Source of the DNA: Pseudomonas sp. B21-048
GTDB taxonomy: Bacteria; Pseudomonadota; Gammaproteobacteria; Pseudomonadales; Pseudomonadaceae
NCBI RefSeq assembly: GCF_024748615.1
Contig: NZ_CP087168.1
Span: forward strand, 1,178,001 to 1,242,000
DNA: 64,000 bases
Direction: 5' to 3'
In this document: positions 46,995 to 56,047 of the stretch, piece by piece
Layout of the letters: each line of letters opens with the position of its first letter
How positions within the stretch are numbered: the first letter of the stretch is position 1
Made by a program: the position numbers and the translations under genes
Notes under the pieces: model-generated
Seen by the model: the letters and a program-made list of their open reading frames with translations, nothing else
Told to the model about the DNA's origin: nothing
Database searches by the model: none

Positions 46995-47143
46995 GCCATG
47001 AGATAGAGCCGTTGGATGACGATTCAGGCTTGTCCGGCGGCCAATCCGCGACCTTCGGGAAGAATTTTTTGTTGCCCTCTGGCTTATCCCGCAGGTAAGC
47101 CGTTACTGTGCGCGCAAAGAATAATTCTCAACGGGGGGCGCGT

Positions 47144-47422
47144 ATGAAGGTATTTTGGGGCCTGGGGAAGTGGTTGACCCTGCTGTTCTGGCTAGTAGTG
47201 CTGGTCAATCTGCTCATACCGTTTGTTCATCCGCTGCACCTGTTGGTCAATCTGGCGGGCAGCGTGCTGGCAGGGCTCCATCTTCTGGAGCTGGTGTTCT
47301 GCAACCGCAGCCTCAAAGGTCGAGCCCACCCTTGGCGTGATCGCCTGAAAATTGTCTTTTTCGGCGTTTTCCACCTGCAAACCATTCCGGCCCCGGCCGC
47401 TTCGAAGGCCTCCCATGCGTAA
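47144..47422 (+). CDS. DUF1145 family membrane protein
   Basis: 92 residues with two or three hydrophobic segments (LTLLFWLVVLVNLLIPF at 11-27, HLLVNLAGSVLAGLHLLELVF) and a basic tail, fitting the DUF1145 inner-membrane family. The ATG at 47144 gives the compact form; an upstream start at 47108 adds polar residues. Its end overlaps the collagen-like gene by 8 nt. Confidence 0.75.
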   Translation: MKVFWGLGKWLTLLFWLVVLVNLLIPFVHPLHLLVNLAGSVLAGLHLLELVFCNRSLKGRAHPWRDRLKIVFFGVFHLQTIPAPAASKASHA

Positions 47423-48173
47423 ACTTTGTCTGCTCGCTGCACTTATCAGCCCATTGGCCTGCGCGCAGGTAGTGAGCGTCGAAACCAACTCGCTGATGCG
47501 CTTGCCCAACACCGCCAGTTCCTTGCAACTGGAACGGCTGGAAGTCGCCGATTACGGCACCTTGCTGATTCCCTCGAACGTGACCGAACTGACCGTCGGC
47601 GAGCTGCACCTGGGACGTGACGCGCGGATCGCCATTGTGCCGAGTGAACAAGCGCTGGCGTTGAAGATCAGCCGTGCCGAATTGGCTGAGGGCAGCCAGA
47701 TCACAGCACGGGGGGCGCCAGGGACTTACCTCAAGGCGGCCCGCTCCGGGCGCAATCTGGATCTGCAGATCAACGCGTTGAACGCGCCGCAATTGTCGGT
47801 AGACGCTCGCGGTGGCGCGGGCGCTCCGGGTTTTATCGGCCTCGACGGGGCCAACGGTCAAGCGCCAGGTTGTACTTGGGGCCAGGCCGGTCGCGGCGCC
47901 GATGGCAGTAATGGCAGCGACGGCCAGCCGGGTGCGCCAGGGGCGCTGGTTCGACTGGAAGTGCCACGTGATTACCCGGCGCAGCGGATCAAGGTCGAGA
48001 TTGCCGGCGGGGTGGGTGGCACGGCAGGGCCTGGTGGAAAGCCGGGAGCGGGCGGCAAATCCAAGGGCTGCTTTGTTTATAAAGCCGACGGCGGCAAGAG
48101 CGGCCACCCCGGTGCCGATGGTCAGCCAGGGCCTGCGGGAGTGGCGGGTTCGGTGACGATTCAGCGGTTGTAA
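47415..48173 (+). CDS. Secreted collagen-like Gly-rich protein
   Basis: 252 residues: signal peptide (MRKLCLLAALISPLACA), a beta-rich N-terminal domain of about 120 residues (ITARGAPGTYL), then Gly-X-Y-like blocks: GGAGAPGFIGLDGANGQ, GRGADGSNGSDGQPGAPG, GTAGPGGKPGAGGKSKG, GADGQPGPAGVAG, broken by a short strand segment. The two-cysteine GCTWG/GCF places suggest disulfides. Surface display or polymer-forming is inferred. It starts inside the end of the DUF1145 gene. Confidence 0.72.
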   Translation: MRKLCLLAALISPLACAQVVSVETNSLMRLPNTASSLQLERLEVADYGTLLIPSNVTELTVGELHLGRDARIAIVPSEQALALKISRAELAEGSQITARGAPGTYLKAARSGRNLDLQINALNAPQLSVDARGGAGAPGFIGLDGANGQAPGCTWGQAGRGADGSNGSDGQPGAPGALVRLEVPRDYPAQRIKVEIAGGVGGTAGPGGKPGAGGKSKGCFVYKADGGKSGHPGADGQPGPAGVAGSVTIQRL

Positions 48174-48183
48174 GCCCTCAAGC

Positions 48184-48214
48184 GATCGTTCCCACGCAGA
48201 GCGTGGGAACGATC
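48184..48214. repeat. REP palindrome GATCGTTCCCACGC
   Basis: GATCGTTCCCACGC-AGA-GCGTGGGAACGATC, perfect 14-bp arms. It lies between two convergent genes and overlaps the stop codon of the CopD-family gene by two bases. Same unit as near 9.25 and 42.7 kb. Confidence 0.85.
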
Positions 48215-48671
48215 ACGGCCGAGCCGCCGCAATCGCCACCAGCACCAACCCGACCATCAGGTTAATCCCCACCAACCGACGAATCCTGCCCAGCACCGCC
48301 GCGCCCGCCGGCCAATCCTGAGCCGTCACCGCCGTGCGCAGTTCCGGCAGCAGCAACGCCTGAATCCGGATAAACAGCGCCGTCATCACCACATACAATC
48401 CCATCATCACCTGCACATACCGCGGCGCCGCTTCAAATCCGGCGAACTGCAGATGAATCATGCCCACGCCGCTGATCGGCAAAAGCACCACCGCGATCCA
48501 GACCCAGCGGAAAAAGCCTTGAAACACTTCCACCCACAGCTTCAATCGGGCAGGGCCTTCCAGCGCCTTCATCGCCGCGGGGCGCAGGACCATCCAGGCG
48601 AAAAACATGCCGCCGACCCATACCAGGGCGGCCAGGACATGCAGGGTATAAACGATGCCAAAAGGTGTCAT
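48213..48671 (-). CDS. CopD family membrane protein
   Basis: 152 residues with four transmembrane helices. Conserved His and Trp lie in LHVLAALVWVGGMFFAW near residue 10. It fits the CopD/YcnJ-like domain family linked to copper or haem handling, in its small stand-alone form. No copper-binding partner gene is nearby, so the role is open. Its stop lies within a REP palindrome. Confidence 0.8.
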   Translation of the reverse strand: MTPFGIVYTLHVLAALVWVGGMFFAWMVLRPAAMKALEGPARLKLWVEVFQGFFRWVWIAVVLLPISGVGMIHLQFAGFEAAPRYVQVMMGLYVVMTALFIRIQALLLPELRTAVTAQDWPAGAAVLGRIRRLVGINLMVGLVLVAIAAARP

Positions 48672-48732
48672 TGAGGTACTCCGTTCTGCGCGGGATTGAT
48701 TAGCGGGGTATGATAGCGGCCGATCCGAACCA

Positions 48733-48748
48733 CTGAAAATTTATCCAG
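48733..48748 (+). promoter_or_regulatory. SOS (LexA) box upstream of dinG
   Basis: CTGAAAATTTATCCAG, CTG-N10-CAG with an AT-rich centre, 22 nt before the dinG start. It is less canonical than the recA and dinB boxes. Confidence 0.68.
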
Positions 48749-48770
48749 CCTTTTTTGCGCCCGACAATCC

Positions 48771-50915
48771 ATGATCAGCACCGAACTCAAAACCACGATC
48801 CAGGGCGCCTATTCGCGTTTTCTTGAAGCCAAGAGCCTCAAGCCGCGCTACGGTCAACGCCTGATGATTGCCGAAATTGCCAAGGTCCTCGGGGATATCG
48901 ACACCGACGACGAAGGCCGGCGCAGTGGCGATCCCGCGATTGTCGCGGTGGAAGCCGGCACCGGTACCGGCAAAACCGTGGCCTACAGTCTGGCGGCCAT
49001 CCCGACCGCGAAGGCCGCCGGCAAGCGTCTGGTGATTGCGACGGCCACCGTGGCCCTGCAAGAGCAGATCGTCTACAAGGATTTGCCCGACCTGATGCGC
49101 AACAGCGGGCTGAATTTCAGCTTCGCCCTGGCCAAGGGGCGCGGGCGCTACATGTGCCTGTCCAAGCTCGACATGTTGCTCCAGGAAGGTCACGCGCAGA
49201 CTGCCACCGCGCAGCTTTTCGAAGAAGAAGGCTTCAAGATCGAGGTCGATGAGGCCAGCCAGAAACTGTTCACCAGCATGATCGAGAAGCTCGCCGGCAA
49301 TAAGTGGGACGGCGACCGCGACAGTTGGTCGACGGCGCTGGAAGACGCCGACTGGGCGCGGCTGACTACCGATCACAGCCAGTGCACCAACCGTCATTGC
49401 CCGAACTTCGGCCAGTGCGCCTTCTACAAGGCTCGCGAAGGCATGGGCAAGGTCGACGTGATCGTCACCAACCACGACATGGTCCTGGCCGACCTGGCCT
49501 TGGGCGGCGGCGCGGTTCTGCCGGACCCGCGAGACACCATCTACGTGTTCGACGAAGGCCATCACCTGCCGGACAAGGCCATCGGTCACTTCGCTCATTA
49601 CACGCGTCTGCGTTCCACCGCCGACTGGCTGGAAACCACCGCCAAGAACCTCACCAAACTGCTGGCCCAGCACCCCCTGCCGGGCGATCTGGGCAAGTTG
49701 ATCGAACAGGTGCCGGAGCTGGCCAGGGAGATCAAAACCCAGCAGCAGTTCATGTTCAGCGCCTGCGAGCAAGCCGCCGACTTCAAGCCCGGCGAAGACG
49801 TCGAAGGCCGCGAGCGGCCACGTCACCGTTTCGTCGGCGGGGTGATTCCCGAGCACATGCGTGAAATGGGCATCGAGCTGAAGAAGGGCTTTGCTCGCCT
49901 GACCGACCTGTTCACCCGGCTCACCGAACTGCTCAAGGAAGGCATGGACGGCGAGGTCAATATCGGCATCGCCAGCAACCAGGCCGAAGAGTGGTATCCG
50001 CTGTTTGGCAGTCTGTTGTCACGTTCTTCGGGCAATTGGGAGTTGTGGACCGCCTTCACCGTCGAAGACCCGGAAGACAACCCGCCCATGGCCCGTTGGC
50101 TGACCCTGGCTGAAAGCGGTTCGCTGTTCGACATCGAGGTCAATGCCAGCCCGATCCTCGCGGCGGACATGCTCCGGCGCAATTTGTGGAACGTGGCTTA
50201 CGGGGCGCTGGTGACATCGGCGACCCTGACCGCTCTCGGCACTTTCGACCGCTTCCGCATGCGCGCCGGCCTGCCCAAAGCAGCTGTGACCGCGGTGGTG
50301 CCTAGCCCGTTCCATCACGCCGACGCCGGCGTGCTGCGGGTGCCGGACCTGAAAGCCGATCCGCGTGATGCGCCGGCTCACACGGCGGCAATCATCCGCG
50401 ACTTGCCGCAACTGGTAGAAGGTTCACGAGGCACCCTGGTGCTGTTCTCTTCACGCAAGCAGATGCAGGACGTGTTCGACGGTCTGGACCGCGACTGGCG
50501 CAAGCAAGTGTTCATTCAAGGCAACCTGTCGAAACAGGAAACCCTGAACAAGCACAAGGCGCGGGTTGATGGCGGGGATTCGAGCGTGCTGTTCGGCCTG
50601 GCGAGTTTCGCCGAAGGCGTGGATTTGCCCGGTGCGTACTGCGAGCACGTGGTGATCGCCAAGATTCCGTTCTCGGTGCCCGACGATCCGGTCGAAGCGG
50701 CGCTGGCGGAATGGATCGAGGCTCGCGGCGGCAATCCGTTCATGGAAATCTCCGTGCCCGACGCCTCGCTGAAGCTGGTCCAGGCCTGCGGTCGCTTGCT
50801 GCGGACCGAAGAAGACCGCGGCACCATCACCTTGCTCGACCGTCGTCTGGTCACGCAACGCTACGGCAAAGCTATTCTCAATGCATTGCCGCCATTCCGT
50901 CGTGAAATTTCCTGA
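48771..50915 (+). CDS. dinG: ATP-dependent DNA helicase DinG
   Basis: 714-residue superfamily 2 iron-sulfur helicase. It has Walker A (AGTGTGKT near 62-69), four cluster cysteines between motif Ia and II (YMCLSK, CTNRHC, GQC), DEGH-box VFDEGHHLPD, and late motifs GTLVLFSSRKQM and QACGRLLRTEEDRG. It unwinds 5'-3', including D-loops, R-loops and quadruplexes. The SOS box upstream suits its damage-inducible role. Confidence 0.94.
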   Translation: MISTELKTTIQGAYSRFLEAKSLKPRYGQRLMIAEIAKVLGDIDTDDEGRRSGDPAIVAVEAGTGTGKTVAYSLAAIPTAKAAGKRLVIATATVALQEQIVYKDLPDLMRNSGLNFSFALAKGRGRYMCLSKLDMLLQEGHAQTATAQLFEEEGFKIEVDEASQKLFTSMIEKLAGNKWDGDRDSWSTALEDADWARLTTDHSQCTNRHCPNFGQCAFYKAREGMGKVDVIVTNHDMVLADLALGGGAVLPDPRDTIYVFDEGHHLPDKAIGHFAHYTRLRSTADWLETTAKNLTKLLAQHPLPGDLGKLIEQVPELAREIKTQQQFMFSACEQAADFKPGEDVEGRERPRHRFVGGVIPEHMREMGIELKKGFARLTDLFTRLTELLKEGMDGEVNIGIASNQAEEWYPLFGSLLSRSSGNWELWTAFTVEDPEDNPPMARWLTLAESGSLFDIEVNASPILAADMLRRNLWNVAYGALVTSATLTALGTFDRFRMRAGLPKAAVTAVVPSPFHHADAGVLRVPDLKADPRDAPAHTAAIIRDLPQLVEGSRGTLVLFSSRKQMQDVFDGLDRDWRKQVFIQGNLSKQETLNKHKARVDGGDSSVLFGLASFAEGVDLPGAYCEHVVIAKIPFSVPDDPVEAALAEWIEARGGNPFMEISVPDASLKLVQACGRLLRTEEDRGTITLLDRRLVTQRYGKAILNALPPFRREIS

Positions 50916-51011
50916 TGCACCGGTGGGCAAATAGGCCCACCGCGTTGTCTACCTCACTGCCACCGCTTTTCCACTGGCCCATTGATGGTCGCTTGGGAGA
51001 TCCACGTTCTT

Positions 51012-53441
51012 ATGATTCGCCGTTCGCTGCGCCGGTCGTTACCTGCCGTTTTTGCCTTGATGTTCGCAGCCCCTTTGCTGGCGGCCCCTGCCGGCCAGCA
51101 AGCGCTGTTCAACTTTGTGCGTCCCGCCGACGTGGTTCAGGTGGCGACCCAGGACGCCAGCCTGCCGCAGTCCAACGCGGAGCAAACGGCCGAAGGCGAA
51201 GTGCTGCGCCGTGTGACCTTCAACCCGGTCGCCCAGCCAACCTTGCGCCTGACGCCGCAAACCGGTGCCTGGGACTGGTCGCAGTCGGGCGTCATGAGCC
51301 TGCGGATCCAGAGCGCGATGAACTGGGCCGTGACCCTGTACGTGAAAATCCAGAGCAATGACGGCAAGACCCTGGTCAGCCGTGTCGATCTGCCGGCCGG
51401 CCCTGCGCAAACCCTGCTGGTGCCACTGCAGCCAAGTTCACCTTTGAGCCAGGGCATGAAAGCCGGCCCGCCGATGCCGATCAACTTCGAAGGCCAGCGT
51501 GTATTGCTGGCCAGCAGCGCCGGTGAGCTGGATCGCAGCCAGGTGGTGTCGGTGACCTTGTCGATGGATCAGCCGAAAGTCGCCCAAAGCATCCTGCTGG
51601 AACGCTTCGGCGTGCAGGACGGCGAGGCTGTCACCAAAGCCGCTTATGGCGGTCTGGTGGACGCCTACGGCCAATCGACCCGGGCCAAGTGGCCGGAGAA
51701 GGTCAGCAGCGACGAGCAACTGAAATCCGCGGCGGCCAAAGAACAGCAACAACTGAAAACCTGGCTGGCTGAGCGCGAGAAAACCTCGCTGGACAAATTC
51801 GGCGGCTGGACCAAAGGTCCGGCCTTCAAGGCCAGCGGCTTTTTCCGTACTGAAAAGCGTGATGGCCGCTGGTACCTGGTGACGCCGGAAGGGCATCCGT
51901 TCTATTCCCTTGGCGTCAACAGCGTAACTCCGAGCGTCAATCAGACCTACGTCGCCGGTCGCGAGTGGATGTTCGAGTCCCTGCCCAAACCCGACGAGCC
52001 CCTTGCCAGCTATTATGGCGAAGGCGACAACCGTGGCGGCAATGGCGCCGATCAGGGCCGAGCCTACAACGCCGGTCGCTGGTACGATTTCTATGGCGCC
52101 AACCTGCAGCGTCTTTATGGCGAGCCTTGCGTGCCGGGCAGCGACACCAAGGCCGGTGTCGCCGAAGCGGCCAAGGCCGGCGCCGTTGAAGCGTCAGTCG
52201 AAAAAGCGGCCGAGCAAACGACCGCCGAACCCTGCAAAGTGGTTTTCGATGAACAACGCTGGGCCAGTCATACCCTCGATCGCCTGCAAGCCTGGGGTTT
52301 CAATACCATTGGCAATTGGAGCGCACCGGTGTTGGGCAACACTGACCGAGTGCCGTACACCTTGCCGCTGTCGATCGTCGGCGATTACGCCAGCATCAGC
52401 ACCGGCACCGATTGGTGGGGCGGCATGCCCGACCCGTTCGATCCGCGTTTCGCCATGGCCACCGAACGCGCCGTGGCCATCGCCGCCCGCGACCATCGCG
52501 ACGATCCGTGGTTGATCGGTTACTTCGCCGACAATGAACTGGCCTGGGCCGGTCCAGGCGATGACCCGAAGGCCCGTTACGCGCTGGCCTACGGCACCTT
52601 GAAAATGACCACCGATGTGCCGGCCAAACGTGCCTTCCTCAAACAGCTGCGTGATAAGTACCGCAACCAGGCGGGCCTTTCCAAAGCCTGGGGCATTGAT
52701 CTGCCGGCTTGGGAATTGATGGAAGACCCGGGCTTCGTGCCGCCGCAGCCGAGCGCCGAATACCCGGAAATCGAAGCCGACTTCAAATACTTCCAGAAAG
52801 TGTTCGCCGACACCTACTTCAAAACCGTCTCCGATTCGCTCAAATGGCATGCGCCGAACCAGTTGTTACTGGGCGGCCGCTTTGCCGTCAGCACCCCTGA
52901 AGCCGTCGAATCCTGCGCGCAATACTGCGATGTGCTGAGCTTCAATATGTACACCCTGCAACCTCAGGACGGTTACGACTTTGCCAAACTGCGCAGCCTG
53001 GACAAACCGGTGCTGATCACGGAGTTCAACTTCGGCTCGGCGGATCGAGGCCCGTTCTGGGGCGGCGTAACACAACTGGCGAAAGAAGAAGACCGCAGCC
53101 CGGCCTACGCCAACTTCCTCAAACAGGCAATGAGCGAACCATCGATTGTCGGGGTGCATTGGTTCCAGTACCTCGATCAACCGGTGACGGGTCGCCTACT
53201 GGATGGCGAGAACGGGCACTTCGGTCTGGTGGGCATTACTGACCTGCCGTTCCAGGGTTTCGTGGACAGCGTGCGCAAAAGCAATGTGCAGACTGTCGAT
53301 CAACTCGGTAAAGAGGCCGAGAAGGCTGCGGCCGAGGCGGAAAAAGCCGACAGTCACGAAGGTGGCAAGCAAGGCGATGTCGGCAAAAGTGCGGGGCAAG
53401 GCGCTGGTCATGCGGGTGGGCATTCGGGCAATGGTCATTAA
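51012..53441 (+). CDS. Secreted agarase-like glycoside hydrolase
   Basis: 809 residues: signal peptide (cleavage near LLAAPAG), an N-terminal beta-sandwich region (about 30-200), and a GH-A-type TIM barrel. The barrel has YFADNELAWAGPGDDP near 512 (Asn-Glu, probable acid/base) and VLITEFNFGSADRGPFWGG near 665 (probable nucleophile Glu), as in agarase and GH42/50-type enzymes. The C-terminal tail is low-complexity (EKAAAEAEKADSHEGG... and GHAGGHSGNGH). The substrate is unknown. The start at MIRRSLRRSL fits the signal peptide. Confidence 0.75.
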   Translation: MIRRSLRRSLPAVFALMFAAPLLAAPAGQQALFNFVRPADVVQVATQDASLPQSNAEQTAEGEVLRRVTFNPVAQPTLRLTPQTGAWDWSQSGVMSLRIQSAMNWAVTLYVKIQSNDGKTLVSRVDLPAGPAQTLLVPLQPSSPLSQGMKAGPPMPINFEGQRVLLASSAGELDRSQVVSVTLSMDQPKVAQSILLERFGVQDGEAVTKAAYGGLVDAYGQSTRAKWPEKVSSDEQLKSAAAKEQQQLKTWLAEREKTSLDKFGGWTKGPAFKASGFFRTEKRDGRWYLVTPEGHPFYSLGVNSVTPSVNQTYVAGREWMFESLPKPDEPLASYYGEGDNRGGNGADQGRAYNAGRWYDFYGANLQRLYGEPCVPGSDTKAGVAEAAKAGAVEASVEKAAEQTTAEPCKVVFDEQRWASHTLDRLQAWGFNTIGNWSAPVLGNTDRVPYTLPLSIVGDYASISTGTDWWGGMPDPFDPRFAMATERAVAIAARDHRDDPWLIGYFADNELAWAGPGDDPKARYALAYGTLKMTTDVPAKRAFLKQLRDKYRNQAGLSKAWGIDLPAWELMEDPGFVPPQPSAEYPEIEADFKYFQKVFADTYFKTVSDSLKWHAPNQLLLGGRFAVSTPEAVESCAQYCDVLSFNMYTLQPQDGYDFAKLRSLDKPVLITEFNFGSADRGPFWGGVTQLAKEEDRSPAYANFLKQAMSEPSIVGVHWFQYLDQPVTGRLLDGENGHFGLVGITDLPFQGFVDSVRKSNVQTVDQLGKEAEKAAAEAEKADSHEGGKQGDVGKSAGQGAGHAGGHSGNGH

Positions 53442-53455
53442 GCACTGATATCCCC

Positions 53456-53548
53456 TGTGGCGAGGGAGCTTGCTCCCGTTGGACTGCGTAGCAGTCCCTT
53501 TTTTGGGGCCGCTGCCGCAGCCCAACGGGAGCAAGCTCCCTCGCCACA
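53456..53548. repeat. Perfect 27-bp inverted repeat TGTGGCGAGGGAGCTTGCTC
   Basis: Arms 53456-53482 and 53522-53548 match perfectly around 39 nt that hold a small hairpin (GGACTGC...GCAGTCC and TTTTTT). It follows the glycosidase stop by 14 bp and may end its transcript. Confidence 0.85.
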
Positions 53549-53667
53549 TGGGTTTCTGATTAATTCTATGGGCGGGTACACCGCCCGGCCCGACCCTGTT
53601 CCCAAAACCCTCAAGGGCTGGAAGAATGCGGGCCACTTTGTAGAGCGTTTATCCGGGAGAGTTTTGG

Positions 53668-54813
53668 GTGCAGATTCAGGGTCATTACGAGCTTAAGTTC
53701 GAAGCGGTGCGCGAAGCTTTTGCGGCGCTGTTCGACGATCCTCAGGAGCGTGGCGCGGCGTTGTGCATCCGCATTGGCGGGGAAACCGTTCTCGACCTCT
53801 GGGGCGGTACCGCTGACAAGGACGGCACCGAAGCCTGGCACAGCGACACCATTGCCAACCTGTTTTCCTGCACCAAGACCTTCACCGCCGTGACCGCGCT
53901 GCAACTGGTGGCAGAAGGCAAACTGCAACTGGATGCTCCGGTCGCCCGCTACTGGCCCGAGTTCGCTGCCGCTGGCAAAGAAACCGTGACCCTGCGCCAC
54001 TTGCTCTGCCATCAGGCCGGCCTGCCTGCGCTGCGCGAGTTGCTGGCCCCTGAAGCACTTTACGACTGGCAGACCATGGTCGATGCCCTGGCCGCCGAAG
54101 CGCCATGGTGGACGCCGGGTGAAGGTCACGGTTATGCGGCGATCACCTATGGCTGGCTGGTCGGTGAGTTACTGCGTCGCATCGACGGTCGTGGGCCGGG
54201 CGAATCCATCGTGGCGCGGGTCGCGAAGCCTTTGGGGCTGGACTTCCACGTCGGCCTCGCCGACAAAGAGTTCCATCGCGTAGCGCACATTGCCCGTGGC
54301 AAGGGCAACCTCGGCGATGCCGCGGCCCAGCGCTTGCTGCAAGTGACCATGCGCGAACCGACGGCCATGAGCACCCGGGCCTTCACCAACCCGCCGTCTA
54401 TAATGACCAGTACCAACAAACCGGAATGGCGGCGCATGCAGCAACCGGCCGCCAATGGTCATGGCAATGCCCGCAGCCTGGCCGGGTTCTACGCCGGTCT
54501 GCTCGACGGCAGCTTGCTGGAAAGCGAAATGCTCGACGAGCTGACCCGCGAACACAGCATCGGCGAAGACAAGACTTTATTGACCCGGACCCGCTTCGGC
54601 CTGGGTTGCATGCTCGATCAACCGGACGTACCCAACGCCACCTACGGCCTCGGCCCACGGGCGTTCGGTCACCCCGGCGCCGGCGGCTCCATCGGTTTTG
54701 CTGACCCAGAATACGATGTGGCCTTCGGCTTTGTGACAAATACCCTGGGGCCGTACGTCTTGATGGATCCACGAGCGCAACAGCTTGTGCGAGTACTGGC
54801 CACTTGTCTGTAA
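53668..54813 (+). CDS. Serine hydrolase / class C beta-lactamase-like esterase
   Basis: 381 residues of the serine beta-lactamase-like family (EstB type). The S-x-x-K motif is FSCTKT near residue 69, the Tyr motif HGYAAITYGW near 153-162 (Y-A/x), and HPGAGGSIGF takes the place of the KTG box. Such enzymes are esterases rather than beta-lactamases. The GTG start is used; TCCGGGAGAGTTTTGG lies upstream. From memory the order esterase, OmpA-like gene, pdxH matches P. aeruginosa. Confidence 0.84.
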   Translation: MQIQGHYELKFEAVREAFAALFDDPQERGAALCIRIGGETVLDLWGGTADKDGTEAWHSDTIANLFSCTKTFTAVTALQLVAEGKLQLDAPVARYWPEFAAAGKETVTLRHLLCHQAGLPALRELLAPEALYDWQTMVDALAAEAPWWTPGEGHGYAAITYGWLVGELLRRIDGRGPGESIVARVAKPLGLDFHVGLADKEFHRVAHIARGKGNLGDAAAQRLLQVTMREPTAMSTRAFTNPPSIMTSTNKPEWRRMQQPAANGHGNARSLAGFYAGLLDGSLLESEMLDELTREHSIGEDKTLLTRTRFGLGCMLDQPDVPNATYGLGPRAFGHPGAGGSIGFADPEYDVAFGFVTNTLGPYVLMDPRAQQLVRVLATCL

Positions 54814-54925
54814 ATCACGCTTAAGGGGGCCAGGGCCGGAACCCGAAAGCCTTTGTGGTTTCAAAGCGCTGTTTATCCGGGCTAACCCGGTCTGATTCTT
54901 CATTACTTCATTTTGTGGATATCCA

Positions 54926-56023
54926 ATGTCATCCAATAAAACTCTCGCCCTGGCCCTGTGCTTCGCTATCACCGGTTGCGCACAAACCCCACAAAATGAT
55001 GCAGACGGCGGCAGCTGGTGGCCGTTCGGCTCTTCCGACAAGGTTGCGACCAAAGAGCCGGCCCCGGCCCCGCTGAAACCTGCTGCAACAGCCCCTGTTG
55101 CCAAGGCTGACAGTGCATCCCCTTGGTACTGGCCGTTCGGTTCCGATGATGGCGCCGGCAAGGTCGCCAAGCCCGACGTGAAGCCTGAGGTTAAACCTGA
55201 AGCCAAACCGGTCGCTGTGGCCAAGGCTGAAGCCGATGCCGGTGGCAATTGGTGGTGGCCGTTCGGCGGCAAGGAGCAGAGCACCGCTAAAGCCGTGCCG
55301 ATGCCCGATCCGAAAGTCACCCAGGCCTGGCTCGACGACTACGAACCGCGTCTGCGCGAGGCGATCAAGGACAGCAACCTGAAACTCGAGCGCCGTGAAA
55401 ACGTGCTGGTTGTCACGGCGCCGGTAGAAGGCTCGTTCAACCCTGATCGTCCGGCCATGCTACTGCCGGTAACACTCGGCCCGTTCACCCGTGTCGCGAA
55501 AATCCTCGAAGTCGATCCAAAGACCGCTGTGTTGGTACTCGGTCACAGTGATACGTCGGGCGCCGCACCGGCCAACGTGAAGCTGAGCCAGGAGCGCGCC
55601 CAGGCAGTGGCGGCTATCTTCCGTCTCAGCGGTCTGCAGCGTGATCGCCTGATGCTGCGCGGCATGGGTGGTGAGGCTCCGCGTGCCGCCAACGACAGTT
55701 CCGAAGGTCGTGCCTTGAACCGTCGCGTCGAGCTGTTGGTGACACCGGCAAACACCATGGTCGCGTTGCTGAGCAAGTACAACATGCCGGCTCCTGCACC
55801 GATGAAAACTATGGTCGCTGCGCAAGACATCAAGCCAGTGGCCAAGCCTGTGACCCCGGCACCTGCTGCGAAGAAAGCGGCTGTGCCGGCGACGAAAAAG
55901 GCACCGGCCAAGAAAGCGGCCGCCAAGGCTCCAGCCAAAAAAGCAGTGGTGAAAAAGACTGCGCCGGCCAAAGCTGCTGCCGACACCAAGAAAGTCGCTG
56001 TCGCCGATGACACAAAGAAGTGA
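54926..56023 (+). CDS. OmpA-family lipoprotein with WWPFG repeats and Lys/Ala-rich tail
   Basis: 365 residues. Lipobox AITGC (Cys18), then three aromatic repeats spaced by Pro/Ala/Lys linkers: GSWWPFGSSDK, SPWYWPFGSDD and NWWWPFGGKE. Next comes an OmpA-like domain (about 130-275) with LGHSDTSGAAPANVKLSQER and NRRVEL, then about 70 residues of (K)KAPAKKAAAK type, like AlgP or histone H1. The tail might bind anionic polymers. It lies upstream of pdxH. Confidence 0.84.
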   Translation: MSSNKTLALALCFAITGCAQTPQNDADGGSWWPFGSSDKVATKEPAPAPLKPAATAPVAKADSASPWYWPFGSDDGAGKVAKPDVKPEVKPEAKPVAVAKAEADAGGNWWWPFGGKEQSTAKAVPMPDPKVTQAWLDDYEPRLREAIKDSNLKLERRENVLVVTAPVEGSFNPDRPAMLLPVTLGPFTRVAKILEVDPKTAVLVLGHSDTSGAAPANVKLSQERAQAVAAIFRLSGLQRDRLMLRGMGGEAPRAANDSSEGRALNRRVELLVTPANTMVALLSKYNMPAPAPMKTMVAAQDIKPVAKPVTPAPAAKKAAVPATKKAPAKKAAAKAPAKKAVVKKTAPAKAAADTKKVAVADDTKK

Positions 56024-56047
56024 TTCGTTAACCAAAAGGAATGCGCC

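Noticed and set aside
48213..48214. REP palindrome overlapping the CopD-family stop considered as a truncation of that gene
   Set aside because: The protein has the four helices and size expected of the small family form; the overlap covers only stop-codon bases.
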